From IMG/VR virus record IMGVR_UViG_3300034374_001689, positions 1 through 30,984 of that record: a stretch of 30,984 bases of DNA. The stretch is one strand, 5' to 3'. Numbering within the stretch: position 1 is the stretch's first letter; every line of letters begins with the position of its first letter. This document shows, in pieces, positions 5,375-11,708 of the stretch. Both the position numbers and the translations under genes were made by a program. The notes under the pieces are model-generated. The model saw nothing but the letters and a program-made list of their open reading frames with translations. It had not been told where the DNA came from and did no database searches. This DNA comes from a virus.

Positions 5375-5728
5375 ATGGATAATGAAATCACGGCCATTCA
5401 GGTGGTGGAGCAAGCAAGTCGGGCGGCATCACGCTTGGCTGTGGCGGCAGACTTGGGGGCGAAAATGAAGTGTGAATTTTGCCAAGGCCGAGGGAGAGGT
5501 TTTGACGAGACACGGGTCGTCTCTTGGCCCTGCCCCGAATGCAACGGCACCGGCCTACAACACTGTTGCGAAGGCCTCGTCGCTGATCCGGTTGTGGATG
5601 GTGAACCAGAGGACGAAGAAGAAAAGACCGAAATCTGCAACGTCTGCGCCGGTTCTGGCATGGGCTATCACGGACCAGACAGCGTGTGCCGCACTTGCGG
5701 CGGAGATGGTGAGATATGCGCAGAGTAG
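5375..5728 (+). CDS. Stand-alone DnaJ-type zinc-repeat protein (about 117 aa)
   Basis: The protein carries four CxxCxGxG repeats, the pattern of the DnaJ cysteine-rich domain, which binds two zinc ions: CEFCQGRG (33-40), CPECNGTG (53-60), CNVCAGSG (88-95) and CRTCGGDG (105-112). There is no J domain (no HPD motif) and no DnaJ C-terminal substrate domain. An acidic linker (GEPEDEEEK) separates repeats 2 and 3, and an extra CC pair lies at 64-65. The N-terminal 30 residues form a likely helix. The start is uncertain. The ATG at 5375 follows AGGAGG (5359-5364) by 10 bases, a GTG at 5315 overlaps the previous stop, and an ATG at 5465 begins exactly at the first repeat. A role in protein folding or in binding a host protein or nucleic acid is inferred. 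Confidence 0.8.
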   Translation: MDNEITAIQVVEQASRAASRLAVAADLGAKMKCEFCQGRGRGFDETRVVSWPCPECNGTGLQHCCEGLVADPVVDGEPEDEEEKTEICNVCAGSGMGYHGPDSVCRTCGGDGEICAE

Positions 5729-5991
5729 CGTGGTTTTCTTGCGGCGCTGCGTCGGCTATCGCCACGAAGTTATCGCAACCAGACGTCATCGCTTACTGCG
5801 AGACTGGTTCTGAGCATCCCGACAACAAGCGGTTCATGCGGGATCTCGAAGAATGGTTTGGTCAGGAAATAACTATTCTCCAGAACCCAAAGTTCAAAGA
5901 TACGTGGGACGTGTGGGAGAAGCGGCGCTATCTCGCTGGCATTGCTGGCGCACCCTGCACCGGCGAATTGAAGGTGGAGCCGCGCCTCTAG
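5716..5991 (+). CDS. Truncated PAPS-reductase-family protein (91 aa), interrupted by amber
   Basis: The N-terminus RRVAWFSCGAASAIATKL is the pyrophosphate-binding loop of the PAPS reductase / adenine-nucleotide alpha-hydrolase family, in the FSCGAAS variant common in phage proteins. It is followed by IAYCETGSEHPDNKRFMRDLEEWFG and DTWDVWEKRRYLAGIAGAPCTGELK, which are family-typical. Complete phage members are about 200-300 aa. This one stops at TAG 5989-5991, shortly after the APCT..LK segment, so the catalytic and C-terminal parts are missing. The reading frame stays open for 49 further codons to TAG 6139-6141, but that extension does not look like the missing part. It is therefore either a degraded remnant, an amber-readthrough gene or a small domain kept for binding. 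It overlaps the zinc-repeat gene by 13 bases. Confidence 0.75.
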   Translation: MRRVAWFSCGAASAIATKLSQPDVIAYCETGSEHPDNKRFMRDLEEWFGQEITILQNPKFKDTWDVWEKRRYLAGIAGAPCTGELKVEPRL

Positions 5992-6141
5992 GGTGTCGCG
6001 GAGTTGGAGGGGGCTTTGCGGGAGGTTGCGGAAGCGCACTTTGATTTATCACTCCACAAACAGCACGATACTTTGTCGCATTTAAAACATAACGCGCAGA
6101 AAGCACTCGCCAAGCTAGACGGCGCAGACGAGAAACCCTAG
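5992..6141 (+). pseudogene. In-frame extension after amber, 49 codons
   Basis: This is directly continuous with the PAPS-family frame after TAG 5989-5991. The translation begins GVAELEGALREVAEAHFDL and ends KALAKLDGADEKP, a plausible charged helix. It has no ATG or GTG start. A TTG at 6004 is the only candidate and lacks a good ribosome binding site. Its TAG stop (6139-6141) overlaps the TAG of the convergent minus-strand gene in a shared CTAG. It may be the tail of a gene fused by deletion, or a readthrough segment. Confidence 0.35.
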
Positions 6142-6350
6142 CCAATCAACTCATGCACAAAAGCGGCCTTGCCAATCTCTAGCAGCGAGATGACTTCTGC
6201 GTCACCGCTCATAGTTCCGGCAACGTGAAGGTTGCCGTCCGCGTCCCAGCCAATGACAATGCAGTCTAGCACCTTGCCCTTGGTGTTCTCTAGAACTTCA
6301 TCTGCGGTGATTTCTTCCTCAACGCCTGGGAAGGTGATGACGTTACTCAT
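6138..6350 (-). CDS. Small phage protein of unknown function (70 aa)
   Basis: This is the last gene of the leftward operon. The N-terminus MSNVITFPGV, then ADEVLENTKGKVLDCIVIGWDADGNLHVAGTMSGDAEVISLLEIGKAAF, matches a small family I have seen beside lysis and tail genes in proteobacterial phages. No function is known to me. The predicted fold is a helix plus a beta-meander (VIGWDADGNLHVAGT) plus a helix. Its start overlaps the holin stop (ATGA at 6347-6350), so it is translationally coupled to the holin. It is cytoplasmic, with no signal or TM segment. Confidence 0.75.
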   Translation of the reverse strand: MSNVITFPGVEEEITADEVLENTKGKVLDCIVIGWDADGNLHVAGTMSGDAEVISLLEIGKAAFVHELIG

Positions 6351-6739
6351 TTCTCTTTCCAGACCTTTATGCCTTTCTCAACGGATCGGCCAACGACATA
6401 GCCGCCAAGGCCAACCTTGATGATATCCAGAAGCGCAAGTTCGATTTCTTCACTGACACCCGGCGCGGTAAATCCTAACCACTTGGCAACGACAAGGCCG
6501 ACGAAAACCAGCATCGTGATCGGACGCCAGTTGCGTTGTATCCAGCTATCACCCTTCGCCTCAGCGACGATGATATTCCCGGCAGTGTCTAGTTCCTTGT
6601 TGAGCATTTGCAGGACTTGCGTTTGCAGCCCCGCTTTAATCTCAGCGGCCTTATCCTTGTCTTCAACGGTCTTATCGACAATGTCGAATATGCCGCCAAT
6701 GATATTGCCCGCAATTCCGAGTAGTGCTGGAAGTGCCAT
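6347..6739 (-). CDS. 3TM holin of the gene-transfer-agent release type (130 aa)
   Basis: The central signature GDSWIQRNWRPITMLVFVGLVVAKWLG (residues 63-89) is that of the 3TM holin family linked to gene transfer agents (PF11351). The hydrophobic segments lie at about 3-20, 73-90 and 99-117. The amphipathic stretch between them (DKAAEIKAGLQTQVLQMLNKELD) is also family-typical. Holins form lesions in the inner membrane at the set time of lysis. It follows the M15 peptidase gene with one base between them and overlaps the next gene, forming an endolysin-holin-orf cassette. Confidence 0.88.
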   Translation of the reverse strand: MALPALLGIAGNIIGGIFDIVDKTVEDKDKAAEIKAGLQTQVLQMLNKELDTAGNIIVAEAKGDSWIQRNWRPITMLVFVGLVVAKWLGFTAPGVSEEIELALLDIIKVGLGGYVVGRSVEKGIKVWKEK

Positions 6740-6740
6740 A

Positions 6741-7124
6741 TCAGTAACTCCAAAGATTTGGCCGGGGATACTCAGGCGGCGTCAGATCATCGACATGGAT
6801 AAACCGACCAGACCCTTTCTGTTGGATTCCGATGCCACTGAAATGGATCGCCAGGAACGACAGAAGTCTTTTAGCCTCGGCACCCTGAACACCAATATCG
6901 CAAGCACGCCCTGTCGTGTGTGGCCCATTTGGGCCTGTTGACGATACTTTTTGATTATGTATTGCGCATCTAAAGCCGCTGGTGATACGCATTGGCTTAT
7001 CAACAGCCGTACGCACCTGTTGCAGCTTGCCCATAAATCCAGGGTCCATGTCGGCCTTGCCGCAACCGCACTGGCAGGCGAACTCTGCCTCTGTGAAATT
7101 GGGGTAGTGGGACCAGTTAATCAT
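6741..7124 (-). CDS. M15-type peptidase, likely endolysin (127 aa)
   Basis: This is a zinc D-Ala-D-Ala carboxypeptidase / L-alanyl-D-glutamate peptidase of the M15A type. The zinc site is readable as GPHTTGRACD (His69, Asp76) and FIHVD (His110), with ITSGFRCAIHN (Arg52, His56) in the substrate cleft. The N-terminal YPNFTEAEFACQCGCGKADMDPGFMGKLQQVR is the usual opening of phage M15A proteins. There is no signal peptide, so it depends on the holin for export. Its start overlaps the metallophosphoesterase stop by 4 bases. It cleaves the peptide part of peptidoglycan, not the glycan. Confidence 0.92.
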   Translation of the reverse strand: MINWSHYPNFTEAEFACQCGCGKADMDPGFMGKLQQVRTAVDKPMRITSGFRCAIHNQKVSSTGPNGPHTTGRACDIGVQGAEAKRLLSFLAIHFSGIGIQQKGSGRFIHVDDLTPPEYPRPNLWSY

Positions 7125-8179
7125 TTGCCATCCTTCTTGCGAACGATGTTTAGGTACTCGCAGCCATCCTCTACGTCAGCGAACGAGCGGATGAACTTGA
7201 TGGAGTTGTTATGGTGCTTGGGGCGGATGACGAACATGATGGACGCGCCGTGCTGCTGTTCATAGAAGCCGTGACGGTGCGCGTGATCGTCGATATATTT
7301 ATAGCCTCTCGCCCTAGCCAATGTGATGATCCGACCGTCTGGCATTTCCTGCGTCATCAGCGCCCATGTGTGGTGATGCCCCGCAACGTATATGTCCGCG
7401 TCCTCGTCCATGTGAGCGGCCCTGGTTTGACCGTGGAGCGGGTTCCACATGGAATGGCCCTTGTGGTTGTGTGCTGCGTCTACACGCGCCTCAACATCGC
7501 CTGGGAACACCAAACGGAATCGCGCCCGCCAATCGACCATAGGAATGACATCGGCGTTGATGGCTTTTAGGTATTGAACGAAGCCGCCGTCCATGTGGTC
7601 GTGGTTGCCTTCAAGCCAGACAATCCATGGGATTCCGCTGTCCTCTAAGAACCATCGCGCCAGTTTGCGCTCCGTGGACTTGCTGACATCGTTCTCGGCG
7701 TAGAGACGCATGAGGCGGCCGCCCCAGTTATCCGCCGTGTCGCCAATGTTCACCGCGTAGCAATTCGGCGTCTTTTTCATCAGGTCAACGTGCTGACGAA
7801 GCAAGGGGATATTACACCCATTAGACCCAAGGTGAGGATCGCCCATAACGACAATGCCGACCGGCTCCTGCGTCTTGAACTTGATCGGGAACCAGCGCAA
7901 CGACTTCTGATGTTGTAGTCGCTTCTCGAAACGCTTCTCCATCATACCCAGAATTTCTTCGGCGCTGACATCATCGTCGGGGAAGTTTGGCAACTCTGCT
8001 GCTTGGCTGGCATCATCCAGTTTCGGCGTGATGCCCCGATCTGCCGCCATTTTTCTGCGCCGCCTGACTGTGCTGTCTTCAACGCCTAACTCGGCAGCGG
8101 TCGCCGTGTTGGTGCCATGCCGCGCAAACGCATTGACAGTGGCCTGTAGTTCCTCGTCACTGATAGCTTTGGTTGCCAT
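7121..8179 (-). CDS. Metallophosphoesterase with N-terminal HTH-like domain (352 aa)
   Basis: This is a calcineurin-like metallophosphoesterase. All five core motifs are present: GDPHLG (113-118), GDTADN (146-151), GNHDH (191-195), a His-rich HNHKGH (237-242) and GHHHTW (267-272). Residues 1-50 (DEELQATVNAFARHGTNTATAAELGVEDSTVRRRRKMAADRG) form a probable helix-turn-helix, as in transposase-like or sigma-like DNA-binding domains. A helical linker (75-95) connects the two. The substrate could be nucleic acid, a nucleotide or a phosphoprotein, and the fold alone does not tell. The gene sits inside the lysis cassette, overlapping the M15 peptidase (ATGA) and one base downstream of a lipoprotein gene. 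No relation to lysis is known to me. Confidence 0.9.
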   Translation of the reverse strand: MATKAISDEELQATVNAFARHGTNTATAAELGVEDSTVRRRRKMAADRGITPKLDDASQAAELPNFPDDDVSAEEILGMMEKRFEKRLQHQKSLRWFPIKFKTQEPVGIVVMGDPHLGSNGCNIPLLRQHVDLMKKTPNCYAVNIGDTADNWGGRLMRLYAENDVSKSTERKLARWFLEDSGIPWIVWLEGNHDHMDGGFVQYLKAINADVIPMVDWRARFRLVFPGDVEARVDAAHNHKGHSMWNPLHGQTRAAHMDEDADIYVAGHHHTWALMTQEMPDGRIITLARARGYKYIDDHAHRHGFYEQQHGASIMFVIRPKHHNNSIKFIRSFADVEDGCEYLNIVRKKDGK

Positions 8180-8180
8180 T

Positions 8181-8597
8181 TCAGGCGTCCTTCCCAGGAA
8201 TTTGCAACGGCTTCAAAAGCGCAAAGGCCGGGCTGCCGTCGCTCGTCTCAAGTATCCACGCCTCGCCGGGGCCAAAGACACCTTCAAAGCTGTATTCGTG
8301 CGTCTTGAGTTTGATTGGGATTTCCGTGTCAAAGGCTACGCACTTCTGCTGACGCACAAACAGCTTGAGCGCGGCCATAAAGGCTTCCGGCGATGGGGAG
8401 CCAACTAAGAAACGGATCGCCTGTGCCTCGCGGCAGACCCACGTGACGGAAACAACGATGCCCGGCTCATAGGTCGGGGCCGCGTCAGTGACATTGATTT
8501 GAAGTTTGGGAGTTGCGTCGATTGCCGGTGAAGTCGTCTGGCAAGCGGAGAGAACAAAAACAACAGCAACGGCTGAGATAATCGGAAGTCGGAGCAT
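8181..8597 (-). CDS. Predicted lipoprotein (138 aa)
   Basis: The N-terminus MLRLPIISAVAVVFVLSAC is a lipoprotein signal peptide with lipobox LSAC (Cys19). Gln at the next position suggests outer-membrane sorting. The mature part is about 119 residues and appears beta-rich, with two further Cys (VCREAQ, KCVAF). No enzyme motif is visible. Its place in the lysis region invites the idea of an outer-membrane spanin, but it is longer and less Pro-rich than usual o-spanins, and no embedded i-spanin is obvious. The family is unknown. Confidence 0.78.
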   Translation of the reverse strand: MLRLPIISAVAVVFVLSACQTTSPAIDATPKLQINVTDAAPTYEPGIVVSVTWVCREAQAIRFLVGSPSPEAFMAALKLFVRQQKCVAFDTEIPIKLKTHEYSFEGVFGPGEAWILETSDGSPAFALLKPLQIPGKDA

Positions 8598-8608
8598 GAT
8601 CTGCGTCC

Positions 8609-8986
8609 TTATCCAGTTGGGGGTTCAAACAGGCACCGAGGTTCATCATCCTCTGGCCCCGGCCCATGCAACCGGAAGCATACATGCCATGCGCCGTTGT
8701 TGCTAGGGTATATAATCTTACGACCAAACCGCTCGGATGGGCTAGTTAAATTGTCGGGATAGACGAACTCGTAAGGCTTGCCGTTCCAGATCAGGACATA
8801 ACCCGTCTCGGTTCTGGAAAGCTGGCCGGGCGTGAGTTGCAGCGCCTGACAATCTTCGGGGCCGCAGCAATAGGACGTGACGAAGTTATCCATCACCCAC
8901 CGATAGTCGCCGTGGGACTTAGCTTCTTTTATAACGCAAAAGGATAAAACGAAGGCGCAAATTATAACCGCCAGGACGTATCTCAT
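8609..8986 (-). CDS. Secreted Cys-rich protein (125 aa)
   Basis: A signal peptide (MRYVLAVIICAFVLSFCVIKEAKS) is followed by a periplasmic domain with the conserved pattern YCCGPEDC (Cys40, 41, 46), HVCFR (Cys103) and RCLFEPP (Cys118). This looks like disulphide bonding, and the CC...DC...CFR...RCLFPP layout recalls small secreted proteins of alphaproteobacteria. I do not know a function. It lies between a lipoprotein gene and a membrane-anchored coiled-coil gene, so these three neighbours all act at the envelope. It could be a lysogenic-conversion or superinfection factor. That is inference. Confidence 0.75.
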   Translation of the reverse strand: MRYVLAVIICAFVLSFCVIKEAKSHGDYRWVMDNFVTSYCCGPEDCQALQLTPGQLSRTETGYVLIWNGKPYEFVYPDNLTSPSERFGRKIIYPSNNGAWHVCFRLHGPGPEDDEPRCLFEPPTG

Positions 8987-8996
8987 AACTCGTCTT

Positions 8997-9308
8997 CTAT
9001 TGCGTTGAAAACCACTTGGCTAATGCCGCTCCGGTACCGCTACCCATCAAGCCAATAAACGCGATAATTCCCAAACCTTTATTCTTTAGGTTTTTGAAGT
9101 CTTGCACGGCTGGCTTGATATCGTCGTCAATTTCTTTTTTGATGTTGCGTTGCTCCAACGCGATCAACTCAATAGCGCCAGCGAGTTTGTTGATCTTCTC
9201 TTCAATGGCGTCCAGCTTCTTAAATGAGGCATGATGCTGGCGTTGATTTTCCTGGACCTCGGCTTGCAGCGAGCCGAGGATTTGCGAGATGCGATCAACG
9301 TCAGCCAT
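8997..9308 (-). CDS. Coiled-coil protein with C-terminal TM segment, holin-like (103 aa)
   Basis: Residues 1-75 are a long heptad-like helix (ISQILGSLQAEVQENQRQHHASFKKLDAIEEKINKLAGAIELIALEQRNIKKEIDDDI). A C-terminal TM segment (GLGIIAFIGLMGSGTGAALAKWF) follows. This layout is like XhlA/DUF1515-type membrane proteins that assist holins. The ATG at 9308 follows AAAGGTGG. An in-frame TTG at 9332 is rejected because it precedes that site. It may be a holin partner or an i-spanin-like element, although the TM is at the wrong end for a classical i-spanin. Confidence 0.75.
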   Translation of the reverse strand: MADVDRISQILGSLQAEVQENQRQHHASFKKLDAIEEKINKLAGAIELIALEQRNIKKEIDDDIKPAVQDFKNLKNKGLGIIAFIGLMGSGTGAALAKWFSTQ

Positions 9309-9342
9309 CACCGCGCCACCTTTTGCTTGCAATTATGAAACA

Positions 9343-9993
9343 TCAGGCAGGTGCCAAGCTGACAGCGACGAGGCCGGGCGCTTGCACAGAAGAAGGCGTG
9401 GCAGTGACCGTTCGGCCCGTTTCTTCAGCCATCTCATCAGCGTGTGCGCCTGAATGACTTTCCGTACCGCCGCTTGGAACTTGATCGAAATCTTCCGTTG
9501 CCCCAGCCCACGTAAACGTCGCACTGCCGCCATTGTTATGGGCGTACGCAATCAACGCGCCATTGCTGGGGATGTCGATGGTGCCGGTCGAGCTAGACGC
9601 GCCGGAAGAAAGTGTGTCGTGCGGCGTTGCATCTGCCCCATACGCCGCCCAAACACCAATAAAACAACGATTTTCAGACCCCGGAAAAGAAACGACAATA
9701 TCGGCTGTCGTTCCAGTTGTGAGCGGGTATGAATAAATCCCCGCAAGGCGGTTGCTATCATTGCGGCTGACATGGTTCGTTGCGGTGTTGCCGCCAATGG
9801 TGACGGACGAAATAGATGATTGAGCGGACGACCCAAAAACGCCGACATAGACACGCCTATTCGCTGCCGCTGCGCCGATGGATTTACCGGAAAACGTAAA
9901 GCTTGTTGCGCTACCCTGCGTGCCGTCATTGTCCGTGAAAGAGACAGTCACAAGTTTTGGTGCGGCAGATTTAATGAGCGGAAAGATCAGCAT
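9343..9993 (-). CDS. Accessory tail fibre / tip protein (216 aa)
   Basis: The protein is rich in Ser, Thr, Gly and Ala and is beta-strand-like throughout (VTVSFTDNDGTQGSATSFTFSG, SISSVTIGGNTATN, ADIVVSFPGSENRCFIGVWAAYGA, GALIAYAHNNGGSATFTWAG). This fits a beta-sandwich virion surface protein. It directly follows the tail fibre gene, sharing one base of the TAATG junction, so it is probably part of the same appendage or its chaperone. No hydrolase motif is visible. Host range function is inferred from position. Confidence 0.72.
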   Translation of the reverse strand: MLIFPLIKSAAPKLVTVSFTDNDGTQGSATSFTFSGKSIGAAAANRRVYVGVFGSSAQSSISSVTIGGNTATNHVSRNDSNRLAGIYSYPLTTGTTADIVVSFPGSENRCFIGVWAAYGADATPHDTLSSGASSSTGTIDIPSNGALIAYAHNNGGSATFTWAGATEDFDQVPSGGTESHSGAHADEMAEETGRTVTATPSSVQAPGLVAVSLAPA

Positions 9994-11660
9994 TATGGAA
10001 GCCTAAACTGGAGTTCCACCAATAGGCCCTTTGCGGCGGTGCCGCTGTGAACCGCGTCAACGTCGATCCTGATCTGGTCGCCCGTAGCAACATCGTCGTT
10101 GTTCGTGTCAATCACCGCCGGGGTTGCCGCCGTGCTGCTATCAGTTTCGCCGGAATCAATGGTGATTTTAGTCGAAAGCATGTCAGCCGCTTGCGTGACG
10201 TTGTGAACTTGAATATCCATCGTGCCGGTCGTGCCTGCCGTCTGGCAGCAAGCCGCAACAGCGACAAGATCAAAGCCGTTAAGGACCGATGGAATACGGA
10301 AGAACAAATCCCCCGCGCCGTCGCCGGTAGCGCAATCTGTTGCGTCATCGAATACGAGGATCGGCACGACAGCGGTGCCGTAGTTGGACCCGGCCAAGGC
10401 GTCAGGCGTAACAGCTTTGTTCGTGTCCGTCCCAGTATTTACCTCTGACGCAGAAGCACGGCTTGTTGAAATCGTGCGACCAGATTGCGTGATCGTCGTG
10501 CCGTCCACAACGAAGCGAGAGATGAGACGCGCCGACCAGTTATCAGGTGTGCCGTCGATGCTGATGAAGTGGACAACATCGCCAACAGCCGTGAGGCCAG
10601 TGTAGTCTGCCGCCGATCCGTTGATCGTGTCTGTGCCGTCCCGCGCAATCGTGATGCTATTGGATGCGTCAAGAACCTCAAACGCAAGCGTCAGGCCATC
10701 GCTGGTCCCAACGGCCGGGAGGTTCATCGTGATCGACCCGCCACTGGCGTCGAGGATGTAATACTTATTCGCGTCCGTAATTTCGATGTTTGTCGTGCCA
10801 GCGGTAATAGAAACAACATCCGCCCACCCTTGCGCCGCTGCTGCTGCTGCCGCTTCGCTCGCTGCTGCGTTGGTCGCAGATGCCTCAGCATTGGTCGCAA
10901 ACCCGGATGCCTTAGCGCTGTAGTGCTTGGCCGAATACTCGGAGCCATCGACCAGATCGTCTTCGGCAGCAGTCGCCCACTCTTTTGCTGCACCAGCAGA
11001 CGCCGTGTCGGTGACGCCCGTGCCGCCAATGGCCCACGCCTTCGATGAATAATCCGTCGAGGCAACCTGACCATCAGTCTTGGTAGCCCACTGGCTTGCG
11101 AGGGTGGCGCTTGCAGCCGCTGCGGCGGCGTTTGTTTGAGCGTTTGCAATATCAGTCGCGGTAGGCCCGGCCTCTGGATTCCCAGTAGTAGAATTAAACA
11201 GCAAAGCCTTGCCAAGCCGATCAGCCTTAGCTGGCAGCGTCATGTTAATTGTGGTCGGATCAGTTACCGGCGCAAGCAACCCACGATCAACGCGCTCACT
11301 AATTTGCTGGTCAAAAATTGTTAGGGCGTCTAGCTGCTCGTTCAAAGACGCAGCCAACAAATCTCCGGCTGTCACGAAGTCTGTAGTGCGCTCAATGTCA
11401 CGAGCGCCCACGATGGTTATACTGTCGTCACCATCAGGTGTTGAAGGGACGCTTGACCCAGTAACGATTGTAATGCTGCCAGTACCATTGGCATTGATCG
11501 TTACTGTGTAATCTGTAGTGATGGTCAGGAGGGTTGAGTTGAAATAAACCGCAACATCGTTCTGGTCCAAAATCTCGAACGTGAACGAGTATGGCCCGGT
11601 TCCAGCGGAACCAGTGTAAACGACCCGTCGCGTCACTGCATTAATGTTATAGTCTGCCAT
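9993..11660 (-). CDS. Tail fibre protein with T7-type N-terminal domain (555 aa)
   Basis: The first 140 residues match the T7 gp17 N-terminal, tail-attachment domain (VVYTGSAGTGPYSFTFEILDQNDVAVYFN, then SITIVGARDIERTTDFVTAGDLLAASLNEQLDALTIFDQQI). A long Ala-rich, repeat-like shaft follows (about 170-285, SAKHYSAKASGFATNAEASATNAAASEAAAAAAAQGW), with the SSKAW and SAKHY motifs common in such fibres. A beta-rich region comes next. The C-terminal domain (from about 430: VPILVFDDATDCATGDGAGDLFFRIP, then DQIRIDVDAVHSGTAAKGLLVELQF) is probably the distal tip. It is a receptor-binding virion protein. A GTGAGGCG ribosome binding site precedes the ATG at 11660. Confidence 0.9.
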   Translation of the reverse strand: MADYNINAVTRRVVYTGSAGTGPYSFTFEILDQNDVAVYFNSTLLTITTDYTVTINANGTGSITIVTGSSVPSTPDGDDSITIVGARDIERTTDFVTAGDLLAASLNEQLDALTIFDQQISERVDRGLLAPVTDPTTINMTLPAKADRLGKALLFNSTTGNPEAGPTATDIANAQTNAAAAAASATLASQWATKTDGQVASTDYSSKAWAIGGTGVTDTASAGAAKEWATAAEDDLVDGSEYSAKHYSAKASGFATNAEASATNAAASEAAAAAAAQGWADVVSITAGTTNIEITDANKYYILDASGGSITMNLPAVGTSDGLTLAFEVLDASNSITIARDGTDTINGSAADYTGLTAVGDVVHFISIDGTPDNWSARLISRFVVDGTTITQSGRTISTSRASASEVNTGTDTNKAVTPDALAGSNYGTAVVPILVFDDATDCATGDGAGDLFFRIPSVLNGFDLVAVAACCQTAGTTGTMDIQVHNVTQAADMLSTKITIDSGETDSSTAATPAVIDTNNDDVATGDQIRIDVDAVHSGTAAKGLLVELQFRLP

Positions 11661-11708
11661 TTTTCATCGCCTCACGATTAAACTTATACCATGTATTCCG
11701 GGTCAACT

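Noticed and set aside
5388-5789. Long minus-strand ORFs opposite the zinc-repeat gene
   Set aside because: They are antisense shadows. They are rich in Arg, Pro and Ser without family features, while the plus strand has the CxxCxGxG repeats and ribosome binding sites.
4181-6141. Genome-wide recoding of TAG as sense
   Set aside because: TAG ends other well-supported genes (4179-4181, 5726-5728, 11709-11711) with neighbours starting at or near these stops, so a global change of code does not fit. Only two local in-frame ambers remain unexplained.
11662-11706. Promoter-like TTGACC-18-TTTAAT before the tail fibre gene (minus strand)
   Set aside because: The predicted start of transcription falls on the ribosome binding site, so the mRNA would lack it. 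Chance match is more likely.
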